Source: Singulisphaera sp. GP187
GTDB lineage: Bacteria > Planctomycetota > Phycisphaerae > Phycisphaerales > SM1A02
Length of the DNA stretch: 44,063 bases
Assembly (NCBI GenBank): GCA_945862215.1
Contig: CAMAXY010000018.1
Location: 1 to 44,063 of the forward strand
Direction of reading: 5' to 3'
Under the pieces are notes generated by a model. That model worked only from the letters and a program-made list of their open reading frames with translations, searched no databases and had not been told where the DNA came from. Shown in pieces: positions 16,844-25,759 of this stretch. Each line of letters starts with the position of its first letter. The first letter of the stretch is position 1. The position numbers and the translations under genes are program-made.

Positions 16844-19180
16844 TTGACCCATATGAGACTTGCCACACATTTCGCTGCATTGATCGTCTACATCTCAATT
16901 TTCGGGTCAACCACGCTCGCTGATTCAATCGACACAGACCTTGCACGTGCGCTGGAAATTGCAGGAAACAATCGCACACAAATTGAAATGGCTGCCAAGA
17001 ACGCTCCAGCCGATCAACAAGCAGCAATGACTTGGCAAATCACCCATATGCCGCATCGCGATCTTCAAACCCTCAGCGCACAATTCCTGCTCGACAACTG
17101 CGATGAGGCTTTTCGTGCGTGGCGGTCTGCGCCATGGCACGATGCCGTCTCTCAAGAGATGTTCTTTGACTGCATCCTTCCATATGCCTGCATCAATGAA
17201 ACGCGCGATGAATGGAGAAAAACTTTACGCGAGCGATGCGCGCCACTGATCGTTAACGCGAAAACTCCAGGCCAAGCCGCAGTGATCATCAATCGCGAAC
17301 TCTTTCCTCTTGTGAATGTCAAATATTCCACCAAGCGCAAGCAGGCAGATCAGAGCCCTCGCGAATCAATGGAATCTGGCCTTGCATCATGCACGGGACT
17401 TGCAATCATTCTGGTTGATGCATGCAGATCCGTTGGTATTCCAGCACGTTTTGCAGGTATTCCTATGTGGATCGATGGCAGCGGAAATCACTCGTGGACT
17501 GAAGTCTGGGATGGAACTTGGCATTTCACTGGAGCCGCGGAAGCCGCTGGTGACGATCTGGACAAAGCATGGTTCACGGATCGCGCTGCAACGGCCAAGC
17601 GAGATGATGCAATGAACGCAATCTATGCAGTGACATGGACCGAATCTCCGCTGACTTTTCCAGCGGCATGGCGCGATGATGACGATGGAATCGTGCGCGC
17701 AATCAATGTCACAGATCGATACACCCAAGCAAACACTCCAATGCCAGTGGGTCAAGCGCGCGTGCGCATTCGCACGATCGAAGATGGCGAACGCCAATCT
17801 TTGCCGATCACGATTTCAAGCGCGAAGGGAGAAGTGCTTTTCTCTGGTACGACAAACGACGAGGGCTTTGATGCGAATGATCATCTGACTGCGCAGTTGC
17901 CACTCGGTGCAAATTGCACGATCACCACACCAAACTCAACGGCTCTGACCTTCACCGTCGACCGCGACGAACAGCTTGTCACCATCCCACTCGACGCATC
18001 GTCCTCACGAAAAGCCATCAAAGATCTACGCTCATATCTCAGCAAACAGGGCGTGACCGACATCGACAAGCAGCCGTTCGCAAGCACCCCGCTCAGCAAG
18101 AGCGATGCGATTGCAGCGCGCGACCTCATATGGAAGAACGAGTCATCTCGCATCCGCGCCGAATGCAAAAAAGAACTGGAATCAGGCGTGATCGAAGCAA
18201 ACGGCGTCAAGATGCCCATTTGGTACAAGGCATTCGGCGACAAACCCAAGGACGGCCGCAGTCTTTTCATTTCGATGCACGGTGGAGGTGGTGCTCCCAA
18301 GCAAGTCAATGATCAGCAGTGGGAAAATCAGAAGAAGCTCTATCAACCCAAGGAAGGAATCTATGTCGCACCGCGCGCGCCAACTGATACATGGAATCTT
18401 TGGCACGAAGCGCATATCGATCCCCTTTTCACCAAACTCATCGAAGACATGATCATCGTTGAAGGTGTGAATCCGAACCGGGTTTACATCATGGGTTATA
18501 GCGCTGGCGGCGATGGTGTTTATCAGCTTGCCCCACGCATGGCGGATCAACTTGCAGCCGCATCAATGATGGCAGGTCATCCAAACGAAACGAAGCCCGA
18601 TGGCTTGCGCAATGTTCCCTTCGCACTGCATGTGGGAGAAAATGACACGCCCTTTGACCGCAACAAGATCGGCGCGAAGTGGAAGATCATGCTCGACGAA
18701 CTCGCCGCGAACGATCCTAGTGGATATCCACATCTAGTCGAAATTCACGCAGGAAAAGGCCACTGGATGGACCGCGAAGATGCGAGTGCAGTGCCGTGGA
18801 TGGCAACGTTTACGCGCAATATGCGTCCAACAAAGATCATCTGGTTGCAGGACGATGTCACGCACAATCGTTTTTATTGGCTCGCGACCAGCACGCCCAA
18901 AGCTGGCGCACGCGTTGTGGCGATACGCGATGGCCAAACAATTCTCATCGAGGAATCAAATGCGGATTCACTTTCAATTCGCCTTGATGACTCAATGTGC
19001 GACCTCGATCAACCGATCACGATCAAGCGAGGCAACGAAATTATTTGCAAGAAAATTATCCCCCGCACCATTACAACCATTGCCAAGACTCTTCAAGAAC
19101 GAGGCGATCCGACTGCGACGTTCTCTGCAGAAGTTTCAGTTCCTGCAGGAAATCCTCCCACAAATCCCACTACGAAATAG
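16844..19180 (+). CDS. Exported transglutaminase-like protein fused to an alpha/beta-hydrolase
   Basis: A 778-residue protein with a signal peptide (AALIVYISIFGSTTLA). The first catalytic part is a transglutaminase-like fold with Cys183 in SGLASCTGLAI, His216 in GNHSWTEVWDG and an acidic stretch (GDDLDKAWF) about 20 residues later. A middle beta-rich linker follows, then an alpha/beta-hydrolase: FISMHGGGGAPKQ, nucleophile Ser552 in MGYSAGGDGVYQ, LHVGENDTPF, and HAGKGHWMD for the catalytic His. A TTG at 16844 lies 8 bases after AGGAG, better spaced than the in-frame ATG at 16853, so TTG is the likely start. The protein probably cleaves or modifies extracellular polymers; the substrate is unknown. 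Its end overlaps the convergent DUF3817 gene by 11 bases. Confidence 0.85.
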   Translation: MTHMRLATHFAALIVYISIFGSTTLADSIDTDLARALEIAGNNRTQIEMAAKNAPADQQAAMTWQITHMPHRDLQTLSAQFLLDNCDEAFRAWRSAPWHDAVSQEMFFDCILPYACINETRDEWRKTLRERCAPLIVNAKTPGQAAVIINRELFPLVNVKYSTKRKQADQSPRESMESGLASCTGLAIILVDACRSVGIPARFAGIPMWIDGSGNHSWTEVWDGTWHFTGAAEAAGDDLDKAWFTDRAATAKRDDAMNAIYAVTWTESPLTFPAAWRDDDDGIVRAINVTDRYTQANTPMPVGQARVRIRTIEDGERQSLPITISSAKGEVLFSGTTNDEGFDANDHLTAQLPLGANCTITTPNSTALTFTVDRDEQLVTIPLDASSSRKAIKDLRSYLSKQGVTDIDKQPFASTPLSKSDAIAARDLIWKNESSRIRAECKKELESGVIEANGVKMPIWYKAFGDKPKDGRSLFISMHGGGGAPKQVNDQQWENQKKLYQPKEGIYVAPRAPTDTWNLWHEAHIDPLFTKLIEDMIIVEGVNPNRVYIMGYSAGGDGVYQLAPRMADQLAAASMMAGHPNETKPDGLRNVPFALHVGENDTPFDRNKIGAKWKIMLDELAANDPSGYPHLVEIHAGKGHWMDREDASAVPWMATFTRNMRPTKIIWLQDDVTHNRFYWLATSTPKAGARVVAIRDGQTILIEESNADSLSIRLDDSMCDLDQPITIKRGNEIICKKIIPRTITTIAKTLQERGDPTATFSAEVSVPAGNPPTNPTTK

Positions 19181-19529
19181 TCCCGCCTCCAAGCATCCCA
19201 CGCTTCAACGCCCAGCGCTCAAAGATCCAAGTCGCAAATGGCGGAACTGCGACAACCAAAGCGACCAGAGTCACAAAGCCGCTCCACTTCTGTTCATATG
19301 CAACTCGAAGCGCCGCGACGATATAGATCACAAACAGCACACCATGAATCGGGCCCATGACCTGAACTCCGATGGGATTGAGAATGACGACATACTTCAA
19401 CAACATTCCTGCAAGAAGCCCAGCCCATGACCACGCTTCTGCGATTGCCGCCAAACGAAATTGACCTCCAGGAGTCGCAATCCAGCCTGCTTTTTGCTGC
19501 GGAGGATTTGGTTCTTTCAATTTTTCCAT
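19170..19529 (-). CDS. DUF3817 family membrane protein
   Basis: A 119-residue protein with three hydrophobic segments. The sequence FRLAAIAEAWSWAGLLAGM, LKYVVILNPIGVQVMGPIHG and VLFVIYIVAA is the DUF3817 signature found in small integral membrane proteins of actinobacteria and others. I start it at the ATG at 19529; an upstream in-frame start at 19553 adds eight residues. The C-terminus (ERWALKRGM) overlaps the end of the convergent hydrolase gene. Function is not known. Confidence 0.8.
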   Translation of the reverse strand: MEKLKEPNPPQQKAGWIATPGGQFRLAAIAEAWSWAGLLAGMLLKYVVILNPIGVQVMGPIHGVLFVIYIVAALRVAYEQKWSGFVTLVALVVAVPPFATWIFERWALKRGMLGGGTIS

Positions 19530-19649
19530 GTGAATTCTGATCCTAGCCAACAAACGGGGACGAAATCATCATGACCATCAAAGCGTCGATAGAATCCAGT
19601 TCTCTATGAATCCCAGTCGCGCACACTCGAATCGATTGCAAGCCCAAAC

Positions 19650-20723
19650 ATGATGTTGCTTTGGACTGGATTTATTGCGCTCATTCTCTTGCTCCTGGCG
19701 CTGGATCTTGGGATCTTTCACCGTGCAGCGCATGTTGTGACGGTGAAGGAGGCACTCAAATGGTCCGTCGTCTGGGTCACGGTCGGCCTTTCCTTTTCGA
19801 TTCCAATCTATTTCGCCTACGAAAACCATTGGCTCGACCTCGGCACAACAGTTGATGCGATTGACCACACGGTCAACGATGGACGCGCCGCTGCTGGCAA
19901 GTATCTGACTGGATACATCGTCGAACAATCCTTGAGCGTTGACAATCTCTTTGTCATTGCGATGATTTTCTCTGGGTTCGCCGTTCCGGCGATCTATCAA
20001 CATCGCCTGCTTTTCTGGGGAATTATTGGTGCACTCGCGATGCGCGGAGCGATGATTGGTATTGGCGCTCAACTGGTCAGCAGGTTTCACTGGATTCTTT
20101 TTCTCTTTGGTGCATTTCTCATCGTCACATCCGTCAAGATGCTGGCGACCAAGAGCGCTCATGCAGTCCCGTCGAATGGCGCAATCATCCGAATCGCCCG
20201 CAGGTTCTTCCCTGTGACCGATCGATATCACGGCAACCACTTTCTCGTCCGTGCAGGCAGTGCAAACTCAAAGGAAGGCACTCCAGGAATTGCGGTGCCG
20301 TTTGAGGACGCCGCCGTTGCGCGAGCAAAGACTGGCGCGTGGATGCTCACTCCACTCGCAATCGCCTTGCTGACAATCGAAACCACCGACTTAATCTTTG
20401 CCGTCGATTCAATCCCCGCGATTTTTGCGATCACGGCCGATCCATTCTTGGTCTTCAGCAGCAACATCTTTGCCATTCTTGGACTGCGGTCTTTATTTTT
20501 CGTGCTTGCCGGAATGCTCGACAAATTTCGCTATCTCAAATATTCGCTCGCTGCGATTCTGTTTCTCGTTGGCGCCAAGATGTTTGTGGCTGATTGGGTC
20601 AAGTCCATCGTCGGCGACCAATTCAACCTTTATCTGCTTATAGTTATCTTCGCAATCTTGGCGATTGGCGTTTTTGCTTCCTTTCACGCAGATCGACGCG
20701 ATCACCGCTCAAAACCACGATAA
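19650..20723 (+). CDS. TerC/Alx-family integral membrane protein
   Basis: A 357-residue protein with about eight to nine membrane helices and the hallmarks of TerC: ALDLGIFHR, GKYLTGYIVEQSLSVDNLFV with its acidic transmembrane residues, and LTIETTDLIFAVDSIPAIFA in the second half, followed by SSNIFAILGLRSLFFVLAG. TerC/Alx proteins are implicated in metal-ion export, notably Mn2+, and in tellurite resistance loci. The soluble segment near residues 190-230 (including DRYHGNHFLVRAG) is typical of the longer Alx-type subgroup. I looked for a yybP-ykoY manganese riboswitch upstream and did not see one in the short leader. No operon partner. Confidence 0.92.
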   Translation: MMLLWTGFIALILLLLALDLGIFHRAAHVVTVKEALKWSVVWVTVGLSFSIPIYFAYENHWLDLGTTVDAIDHTVNDGRAAAGKYLTGYIVEQSLSVDNLFVIAMIFSGFAVPAIYQHRLLFWGIIGALAMRGAMIGIGAQLVSRFHWILFLFGAFLIVTSVKMLATKSAHAVPSNGAIIRIARRFFPVTDRYHGNHFLVRAGSANSKEGTPGIAVPFEDAAVARAKTGAWMLTPLAIALLTIETTDLIFAVDSIPAIFAITADPFLVFSSNIFAILGLRSLFFVLAGMLDKFRYLKYSLAAILFLVGAKMFVADWVKSIVGDQFNLYLLIVIFAILAIGVFASFHADRRDHRSKPR

Positions 20724-20891
20724 ATGTGGCAAATTGGCGAAAAGCATATGGTTATAGGACTTTTATTCCCCCAATTTCCAACCAAATGCAAAAAGTTCGC
20801 TTAACAAATGCAAAATTTTAATCGCAATAATTTGACAGCGCTCGTTTTCGTGACAAATTAACAATAAGAGGATTCGGTTAAGGGATTGAGT

Positions 20892-20911
20892 GTCGGACAA
20901 TTGTTTCCGAC
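20892..20911 (+). promoter_or_regulatory. Small hairpin in the 5' leader of the VPAPG-tailed protein gene
   Basis: GTCGGA (20892-20897) and TCCGAC (20906-20911) form a perfect 6-bp stem with an 8-base loop, ending 36 bases before the ATG at 20948. The leader also contains a TTGACA at about 20832. The hairpin could stabilise the mRNA or act as an operator, but nothing in the sequence decides this. Confidence 0.3.
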
Positions 20912-20947
20912 ATTGTTTTGTTCATTCCTACTTTGGAGACTCTCATA

Positions 20948-21490
20948 ATGAAGACTGCATTTCTTGGCGCATCGCTCGCCGCAATCGTCGGTTCCGTCGC
21001 AACTGCTGACGTGACCTTTACCTTCACAAATCAAACATGGACTGGCTTCAATTTCACCGAAGCCTATACCGCTGGCAGTCTCTCTGGAACGCTGACTGGC
21101 GCGACTGTCAATGCGACGCTCAATGCCTCAACCAACTACACATACGCAGACGACTTGTGCGTCTATGTCGCCGGCAGTCCTCTTGCCCTCGGTGGCGCAC
21201 TGCAGTGCGGCGGGTTCTCAAACTTGAATGCTACTCAGCGTTACAGTTGGGCAAACGGTGGTTCCGATGCTCCTGGAACTCCTGTTACTTCAACCAAGAA
21301 CTTCACAACTGGCCTCAATATGACTGGCAGTACAAACAGCGTTTGGATTGGTAACGGCTATGGCGCCGCAGGCACCTCAGGAACTTGGACTGGATCTATC
21401 ACACTTCTTGGTGTGACTGCAGTGCCAGCTCCTGGTGCAATTGCACTCGTTGGACTTGCAGGTCTCGTTGGTCGTCGACGACGATCATGA
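20948..21490 (+). CDS. Exported protein with PEP-CTERM-type (VPAPG) sorting tail
   Basis: A 180-residue secreted protein. Signal peptide MKTAFLGASLAAIVGSVATA precedes a Thr/Ser/Asn-rich beta domain (for example GSLSGTLTGATVNATLNAST) with a pair of cysteines. The C-terminus is a textbook sorting signal: VPAPG, a hydrophobic helix (AIALVGLAGLVG) and RRRRS. GGAG lies ten bases before the ATG. The gene is monocistronic: a 223-base leader precedes it and a strong terminator follows at 21534. High Thr/Asn content and a strong ribosome site suggest an abundant surface or matrix protein; the exact role is unknown. Confidence 0.8.
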   Translation: MKTAFLGASLAAIVGSVATADVTFTFTNQTWTGFNFTEAYTAGSLSGTLTGATVNATLNASTNYTYADDLCVYVAGSPLALGGALQCGGFSNLNATQRYSWANGGSDAPGTPVTSTKNFTTGLNMTGSTNSVWIGNGYGAAGTSGTWTGSITLLGVTAVPAPGAIALVGLAGLVGRRRRS

Positions 21491-21533
21491 CTTCTGATTG
21501 AGAGTCGGTAAGTTTCTAAAGTTTGTCTTCAAA

Positions 21534-21565
21534 GGGGGACGCCAACGCGGCGTCCCCCTTTTTTT
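21534..21565 (+). terminator. Rho-independent terminator
   Basis: A perfect 10-bp GC-rich stem (21534-21543 with 21549-21558) closes a 5-base loop (AACGC) and is followed by seven T residues. Three A residues before the stem pair with the first T residues, so it may also work for the convergent sulfotransferase gene that ends at 21589. It terminates the VPAPG-tailed protein gene. Confidence 0.95.
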
Positions 21566-21588
21566 CGTTTTGCTCTTTTTATTTTCGA

Positions 21589-23034
21589 TCAGAACCTGCG
21601 CCGCGCATCATGCAGAGCGACAAGTGAATTCCACGATTCATCGAACGCCCATTCATAATTTCGCCATCGTCCAATCGAAGCGCGGTTGATCGGACGCCTC
21701 ACTTGATCATGGCTCAGGGTCAACACAGTGCGCAGATTGCCTTCGGGGGCAAGAGTTGCCTCGTCCATCACAAGACCCATCTTGGCCAAACATCGACTTG
21801 CATGCCCTGCAGGATCGGCGATCAAGTCTTCATACACAATCGCCTCGTGTTCAAAGTCCAGCACCTCAAGCGCCTGCGGCAGAATCGATCGGTGCGCAGC
21901 AATCACTTTATGAATGGACTCGATCGACCCAGACCATCCAAATGCGCTGGGATGAAAATTTCCAAGAAAAGTGCTGATTGCAGTATCACGCGGATCTCGG
22001 TCGACGGCAATCATGACCGTGCCAGGCAGAATGGTTGCGATCAGCGGAAGCCAACGCCATGCGTGAAGATTTTTATCAAGTGTCCAGCGTGCGCCTGGTC
22101 GTCGAAGAAATGCAGCGCCCGTTTTGTATTCCTTCTGCCACGCAAGCGCATCGCTCGATTCAATAGCCGCGAGATCATGGGGCCAGAGTCCGGACGAAAT
22201 CGCACGGTCGCCAAGAGCATGAATGCCGCCATATTCGCCGATGCCCGCGATCGCAGGATGTCGATCAAGCATCTGTTCCAACAGAGTCGTTCCACTTCTG
22301 GGAAGCGCCAGAATCATCGCCGTATCTTCCATGCGTGGTGCACGCGGCGGACATGATGCTTTGCCGCGCGCAAGCAAATTCTTCTGCGCTTCGATTTCTC
22401 CTTGCAATCCGCCGATGTCATACGCCGTTCCCGTTGTTCGGTGCATAAAGACAGCCAATTCGAATGCTTCGCGGTATCGACCTAGCGCATCCAACATCCG
22501 AATCGCCTCAAATCCAGCAATTCGACGTACATGAGCGGGCGAAGTGCTGCGAGCCAGTTGGTCTAGCGTCGTGATCGCTTGAGTGCGATCCGAAATCGCC
22601 TGCCCACGTGCGACGAACAATTGCGCACGCGGATCGTTTGTCCACGCGCCACCAACTGCGACGATTCGATCCAACTCCTCTCGCTGATTTGAGCGGTGTA
22701 GAACTTCAGCCAGCACGATAGTCGCATCGATTGCATTGACAGGCTCGCAGGCAAGCAATTTTCGAAGTCGATCCGCGGCCGCAACACTGCGACCAATTCG
22801 GTGATCCACAATCGCTCGCTGCAACTGCAAGTGAGGATCCGTCGGCAAGAGTCGCTGCGCACGATCGAAACTCTCTACTGCGTCATGCAGTCGACCGCAC
22901 GCAAGCGCTGCACGACCAGCTGCCATCCACCAGTAACCACTGCTGGGCTGTTGACTATTCATTCGCTGCGACAACTCCAACGCTGCGGAGAAACGCTGCT
23001 GATTCATCAGCGCATCGAATGATTCACTTGACAT
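21589..23034 (-). CDS. TPR-repeat sulfotransferase
   Basis: A 481-residue protein. Residues 1-220 are TPR-like helices (GRLHDAVESFDRAQRLLPTD and similar), and the C-terminal half is a sulfotransferase with the PAPS 5'-phosphosulfate loop LALPRSGTTLLEQML (242-256) and the 3'-phosphate motif AVDRDPRDTAISTF. A later FDHEAIVYEDLIADP-like region (here LDFEHEAIVYEDL) completes the fold. The start overlaps the end of the lipoprotein gene by 11 bases, so it is the last gene of a coupled trio with 23024-24307 and 24300-25724. Such proteins sulfate carbohydrates, proteins or small molecules; the acceptor is unknown. Confidence 0.88.
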   Translation of the reverse strand: MSSESFDALMNQQRFSAALELSQRMNSQQPSSGYWWMAAGRAALACGRLHDAVESFDRAQRLLPTDPHLQLQRAIVDHRIGRSVAAADRLRKLLACEPVNAIDATIVLAEVLHRSNQREELDRIVAVGGAWTNDPRAQLFVARGQAISDRTQAITTLDQLARSTSPAHVRRIAGFEAIRMLDALGRYREAFELAVFMHRTTGTAYDIGGLQGEIEAQKNLLARGKASCPPRAPRMEDTAMILALPRSGTTLLEQMLDRHPAIAGIGEYGGIHALGDRAISSGLWPHDLAAIESSDALAWQKEYKTGAAFLRRPGARWTLDKNLHAWRWLPLIATILPGTVMIAVDRDPRDTAISTFLGNFHPSAFGWSGSIESIHKVIAAHRSILPQALEVLDFEHEAIVYEDLIADPAGHASRCLAKMGLVMDEATLAPEGNLRTVLTLSHDQVRRPINRASIGRWRNYEWAFDESWNSLVALHDARRRF

Positions 23035-24307
23035 CGGTGGTGTTGGCAGCGGCAGCAGTATCGATCAACGGTCTGAGAATTTCGAGCGTCAGCAGTCCAA
23101 GTCCAGTGGCGTATGCCTTGCCATAACCATAAAGCGGATAGTCAAACCAACTTCCATCGGGGTTCTGATCGTGAACCATCACTTCCGTCAGCCAACGAAC
23201 AAGTTCCGCACGCTCTGCCGATGGCGGTACAGCTGCCAGTGCGCACGCTGCGTAATAATGGTCAAAGTAATAGTAATAACCGCTGTTGCGATAGAAAGAT
23301 TCATGCGGCATCACACGACCGCGACCAATCTCGATGTATTGATGTGTGTCGCGCAAATGTTGGACTCCACGCATGAGAGTCTCTGCCGTCACCTTGCCTG
23401 CGCCGACTGCATTGAGCGCCACATTGCACGATTGAAGGCGACCACTCGATCCGCTGATCTTGTTGTAATCCGCACGCGGATTCAATTCCGCATAGGTTCC
23501 ATATGCGAACGCGCCGCTGGGCAATTGCATTCGCGAGATCGCGCGCGTCGCGTCTTCGATCGTTCCTGGAGGAATGACCGCGCCTTGTTCCTGGGCAGAC
23601 CGTAACGCCAAAATCATTGCTGCGGTGTTGAAGCTGGTTGACTCATTACCGCTGGGGTTTTCGCCGGTGAAGTTGAAGTCGTAATAACCCCACCCACCAT
23701 CAGCACCTTGCTCACGGCGAACGAGCGCAATCTCCGTCTCGCCAATCGTTTTCCAAGTCGCATGAAAAGCAGTCAAGGTCGGATCAGCCTGCACGGCAGC
23801 CGAGAGATAGATGAGATAGTTGTGAGCCCACACGCTATAAAAGGTTTTGCCTGATGCGCGACCAGGAGGCTTGCGTGAAGAAAGTTCTGTCAATCCGCGC
23901 TCGAGCGCTGCACGACACTCGGGCTTCGTTCGAGCAGGTTCGATCAATGACCATGTGACGATGGCCGTCGTCGCCGTCTGAAAAGCAAGATGACTTGCCA
24001 GTGTGTCGAGAAAAATCTCTCGCCGACGAGTGGATTCCAGCGACCCCCAATTTCCATTTGCGCGTTGATTCGCAAGCGCCCAGCCAATGCCTTTCTCGAA
24101 AGAATCGCTTGCTGCCTGCGCAATTTCTGCAGCAGAAATAGGCAGTTTCTCACTGGGAGCAACGACCGAATTGGGACTCAAATCATGATGCATGATCTCG
24201 CCGGGCTTGTTCGATGACGAACCGCTCGACGGAGCACATGACGAAGACAGCATGCAGGCGGAGATTGCGACCGCACGAAAGATGATCGCGATGGCGCGAT
24301 CAACCAT
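23024..24307 (-). CDS. Lipoprotein with prenyltransferase/squalene-oxidase-type repeats
   Basis: A 427-residue protein with a lipoprotein signal (VAISACMLSSSCAPSSG; lipobox Cys about residue 26). The body shows alpha/alpha-toroid repeats of the prenyltransferase/squalene-oxidase family: WALANQRANGNWGS, REQGADGGWGYYDF, MQLPSGAFAYGTY and QNPDGSWFDYPLYGYG. The catalytic DxDD motif of squalene cyclases is not visible, so it is probably a binding or scaffold toroid rather than a cyclase. It overlaps the adaptor gene by 8 bases and the sulfotransferase by 11, indicating translational coupling. The lipid anchor and the adaptor upstream suggest an envelope-located complex, which is inference. Confidence 0.8.
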   Translation of the reverse strand: MVDRAIAIIFRAVAISACMLSSSCAPSSGSSSNKPGEIMHHDLSPNSVVAPSEKLPISAAEIAQAASDSFEKGIGWALANQRANGNWGSLESTRRREIFLDTLASHLAFQTATTAIVTWSLIEPARTKPECRAALERGLTELSSRKPPGRASGKTFYSVWAHNYLIYLSAAVQADPTLTAFHATWKTIGETEIALVRREQGADGGWGYYDFNFTGENPSGNESTSFNTAAMILALRSAQEQGAVIPPGTIEDATRAISRMQLPSGAFAYGTYAELNPRADYNKISGSSGRLQSCNVALNAVGAGKVTAETLMRGVQHLRDTHQYIEIGRGRVMPHESFYRNSGYYYYFDHYYAACALAAVPPSAERAELVRWLTEVMVHDQNPDGSWFDYPLYGYGKAYATGLGLLTLEILRPLIDTAAAANTTDVK

Positions 24308-25724
24308 CTGACATCACCACTTGATCGCCGACTGCCAGTCCAGAAATCACTTGCGTCTTCTTGCCATCGCTTGCACCGACGCGAATTTCGCGTTCGACTT
24401 TTTTGCCGTCGATCCAAAGGTTGACAGTCCATTTTCCTTTTTCAGCCTTCACAGCTTTGCTATCAACCAAGATGCAATCTGGAATGATTTTACGCGCAAC
24501 GATGTGCGCTTCAGCTCCCAGAGGCCACATCCCATCCGACGTGCGAACATTTGCGACATATGGATAGCTTGCGCCTTCGCCGTCGGGCGCACCGATCGGC
24601 GCAATCTCGTCGACGGTCGCGGTTCCCGAGAATTCGGGGCGCGATGGAATCCATACATCAACCTTTGATCCCATTTCCAGCACGCGCAAACTGTTGGCGT
24701 CGAGTGTTCCGCCGATCTCCAGTGCGGAAGGGTCGACGATTGTCGCCATCAAACTGCGCGGGTTGACCGACTCTCCGGCATCTGGAACGTTGATCGACAT
24801 CAGACCATCGACAGGCGCCTTCACAGTCATTGCCTTCGCGTCATTCTCCATTCGCGAGAGGCGCAACTTGGCATCTTCCAGAGCACGCTCCGTTGCTGCC
24901 ATGGTCAGTCGTGCAGTAATCGCCTGCAATCGCTGGCGAATTCGCAAGTGCTCCAAAGCCTGCTGGGCGTATTTCACATTGTCATCAAGTTCGACCACAT
25001 CGTTGGGATGTTCGATTGCCAAGAACAATTCATAATCCTTTGTTCCGTATTTGAACATTGTTTGACCTCGTTCCATCGCACGTCGAGCGCGACCGATCAC
25101 GATGTCCTTCGTTTCACTCTCAAGCGTCGCGTCGGAGTACATCCGCTCGAGCTGCGTCAGTTCGTCGCCTTGATCCTTCAGACTATCCGTCTGTGACTTC
25201 AAGCGCAGCGAAGCCATATCCAAATCTCGCGCAAAGTAATACTCGCGCGAGAGCTTCTGCTTTTGCTCGGCGAGAAACAAGCTGCGTTGCGCTCGCTCGA
25301 GTGCTGTTGCATCCGCGGCACGAGCAACGAGCTGCTCTTCAACTTGTGATGCAAGACGCTCCACTGATTCGGCAACTTGTGTGCGAAGGTCGGCGAGAGT
25401 CTTTTCAAAGTCCTTGCCAGAAAGTTCGGCAATGATCGCGCCCGCCTTGACTGGACCTGGAAGTGCGACAACTTTCACAACAGTGACCGCTCCGTTGAAC
25501 GCCTCTAGTTCAAAGCGAACGATCGTCTTCTTTGAAGATGCGATTCGTCCCGATCGATCCGTGACGATTGTCAGCGCACCCTTTTCGACCGCCGAAGTTT
25601 TCGGCGGCGGCGGTGCCGGCGGAGTCGGAGTCGCGGGCGGCGTTTGTGCAGAAACGCTTCCAGACCACACAGAAATCGCGAGTGCGAGCGTGGCGAAATG
25701 TGCGGTCAAGAATTGGGTTTTCAT
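24300..25724 (-). CDS. HlyD/RND-type periplasmic adaptor protein
   Basis: A 474-residue exported adaptor. Signal peptide MKTQFLTAHFATLALAISVW is followed by a Pro-rich linker, a beta-barrel/lipoyl half (RIASSKKTIVRFELEAFN, GPVKAGAIIAELSGKDFEK), a long coiled coil (about 110-265, with AERL, EQLVARAADATALERAQR), the second lipoyl half (VKAPVDGLMSINVPDAGESV) and a beta-barrel (GSKVDVWIPSRPEFSGTATV). The ATG at 25724 is preferred to an upstream in-frame start at 25763 because it opens directly on the signal peptide. No pump, ABC transporter or outer-membrane factor is encoded nearby; instead it is coupled to a lipoprotein and a sulfotransferase. Confidence 0.85.
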   Translation of the reverse strand: MKTQFLTAHFATLALAISVWSGSVSAQTPPATPTPPAPPPPKTSAVEKGALTIVTDRSGRIASSKKTIVRFELEAFNGAVTVVKVVALPGPVKAGAIIAELSGKDFEKTLADLRTQVAESVERLASQVEEQLVARAADATALERAQRSLFLAEQKQKLSREYYFARDLDMASLRLKSQTDSLKDQGDELTQLERMYSDATLESETKDIVIGRARRAMERGQTMFKYGTKDYELFLAIEHPNDVVELDDNVKYAQQALEHLRIRQRLQAITARLTMAATERALEDAKLRLSRMENDAKAMTVKAPVDGLMSINVPDAGESVNPRSLMATIVDPSALEIGGTLDANSLRVLEMGSKVDVWIPSRPEFSGTATVDEIAPIGAPDGEGASYPYVANVRTSDGMWPLGAEAHIVARKIIPDCILVDSKAVKAEKGKWTVNLWIDGKKVEREIRVGASDGKKTQVISGLAVGDQVVMSDG

Positions 25725-25759
25725 AAGAAGTCTTTCAGAAGTGGAACCGAACATGCAAG

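Noticed and set aside
19554-19649. Possible yybP-ykoY manganese riboswitch before the TerC/Alx-type gene.
   Set aside because: The leader is under 100 bases and I see none of the conserved loop elements.
20832-20875. A TTGACA as a -35 box for the VPAPG-tailed protein gene.
   Set aside because: The best -10-like sequence (TAACAAT) is about 20-21 bases away, too far for a standard sigma-70 promoter; not annotated as a feature.
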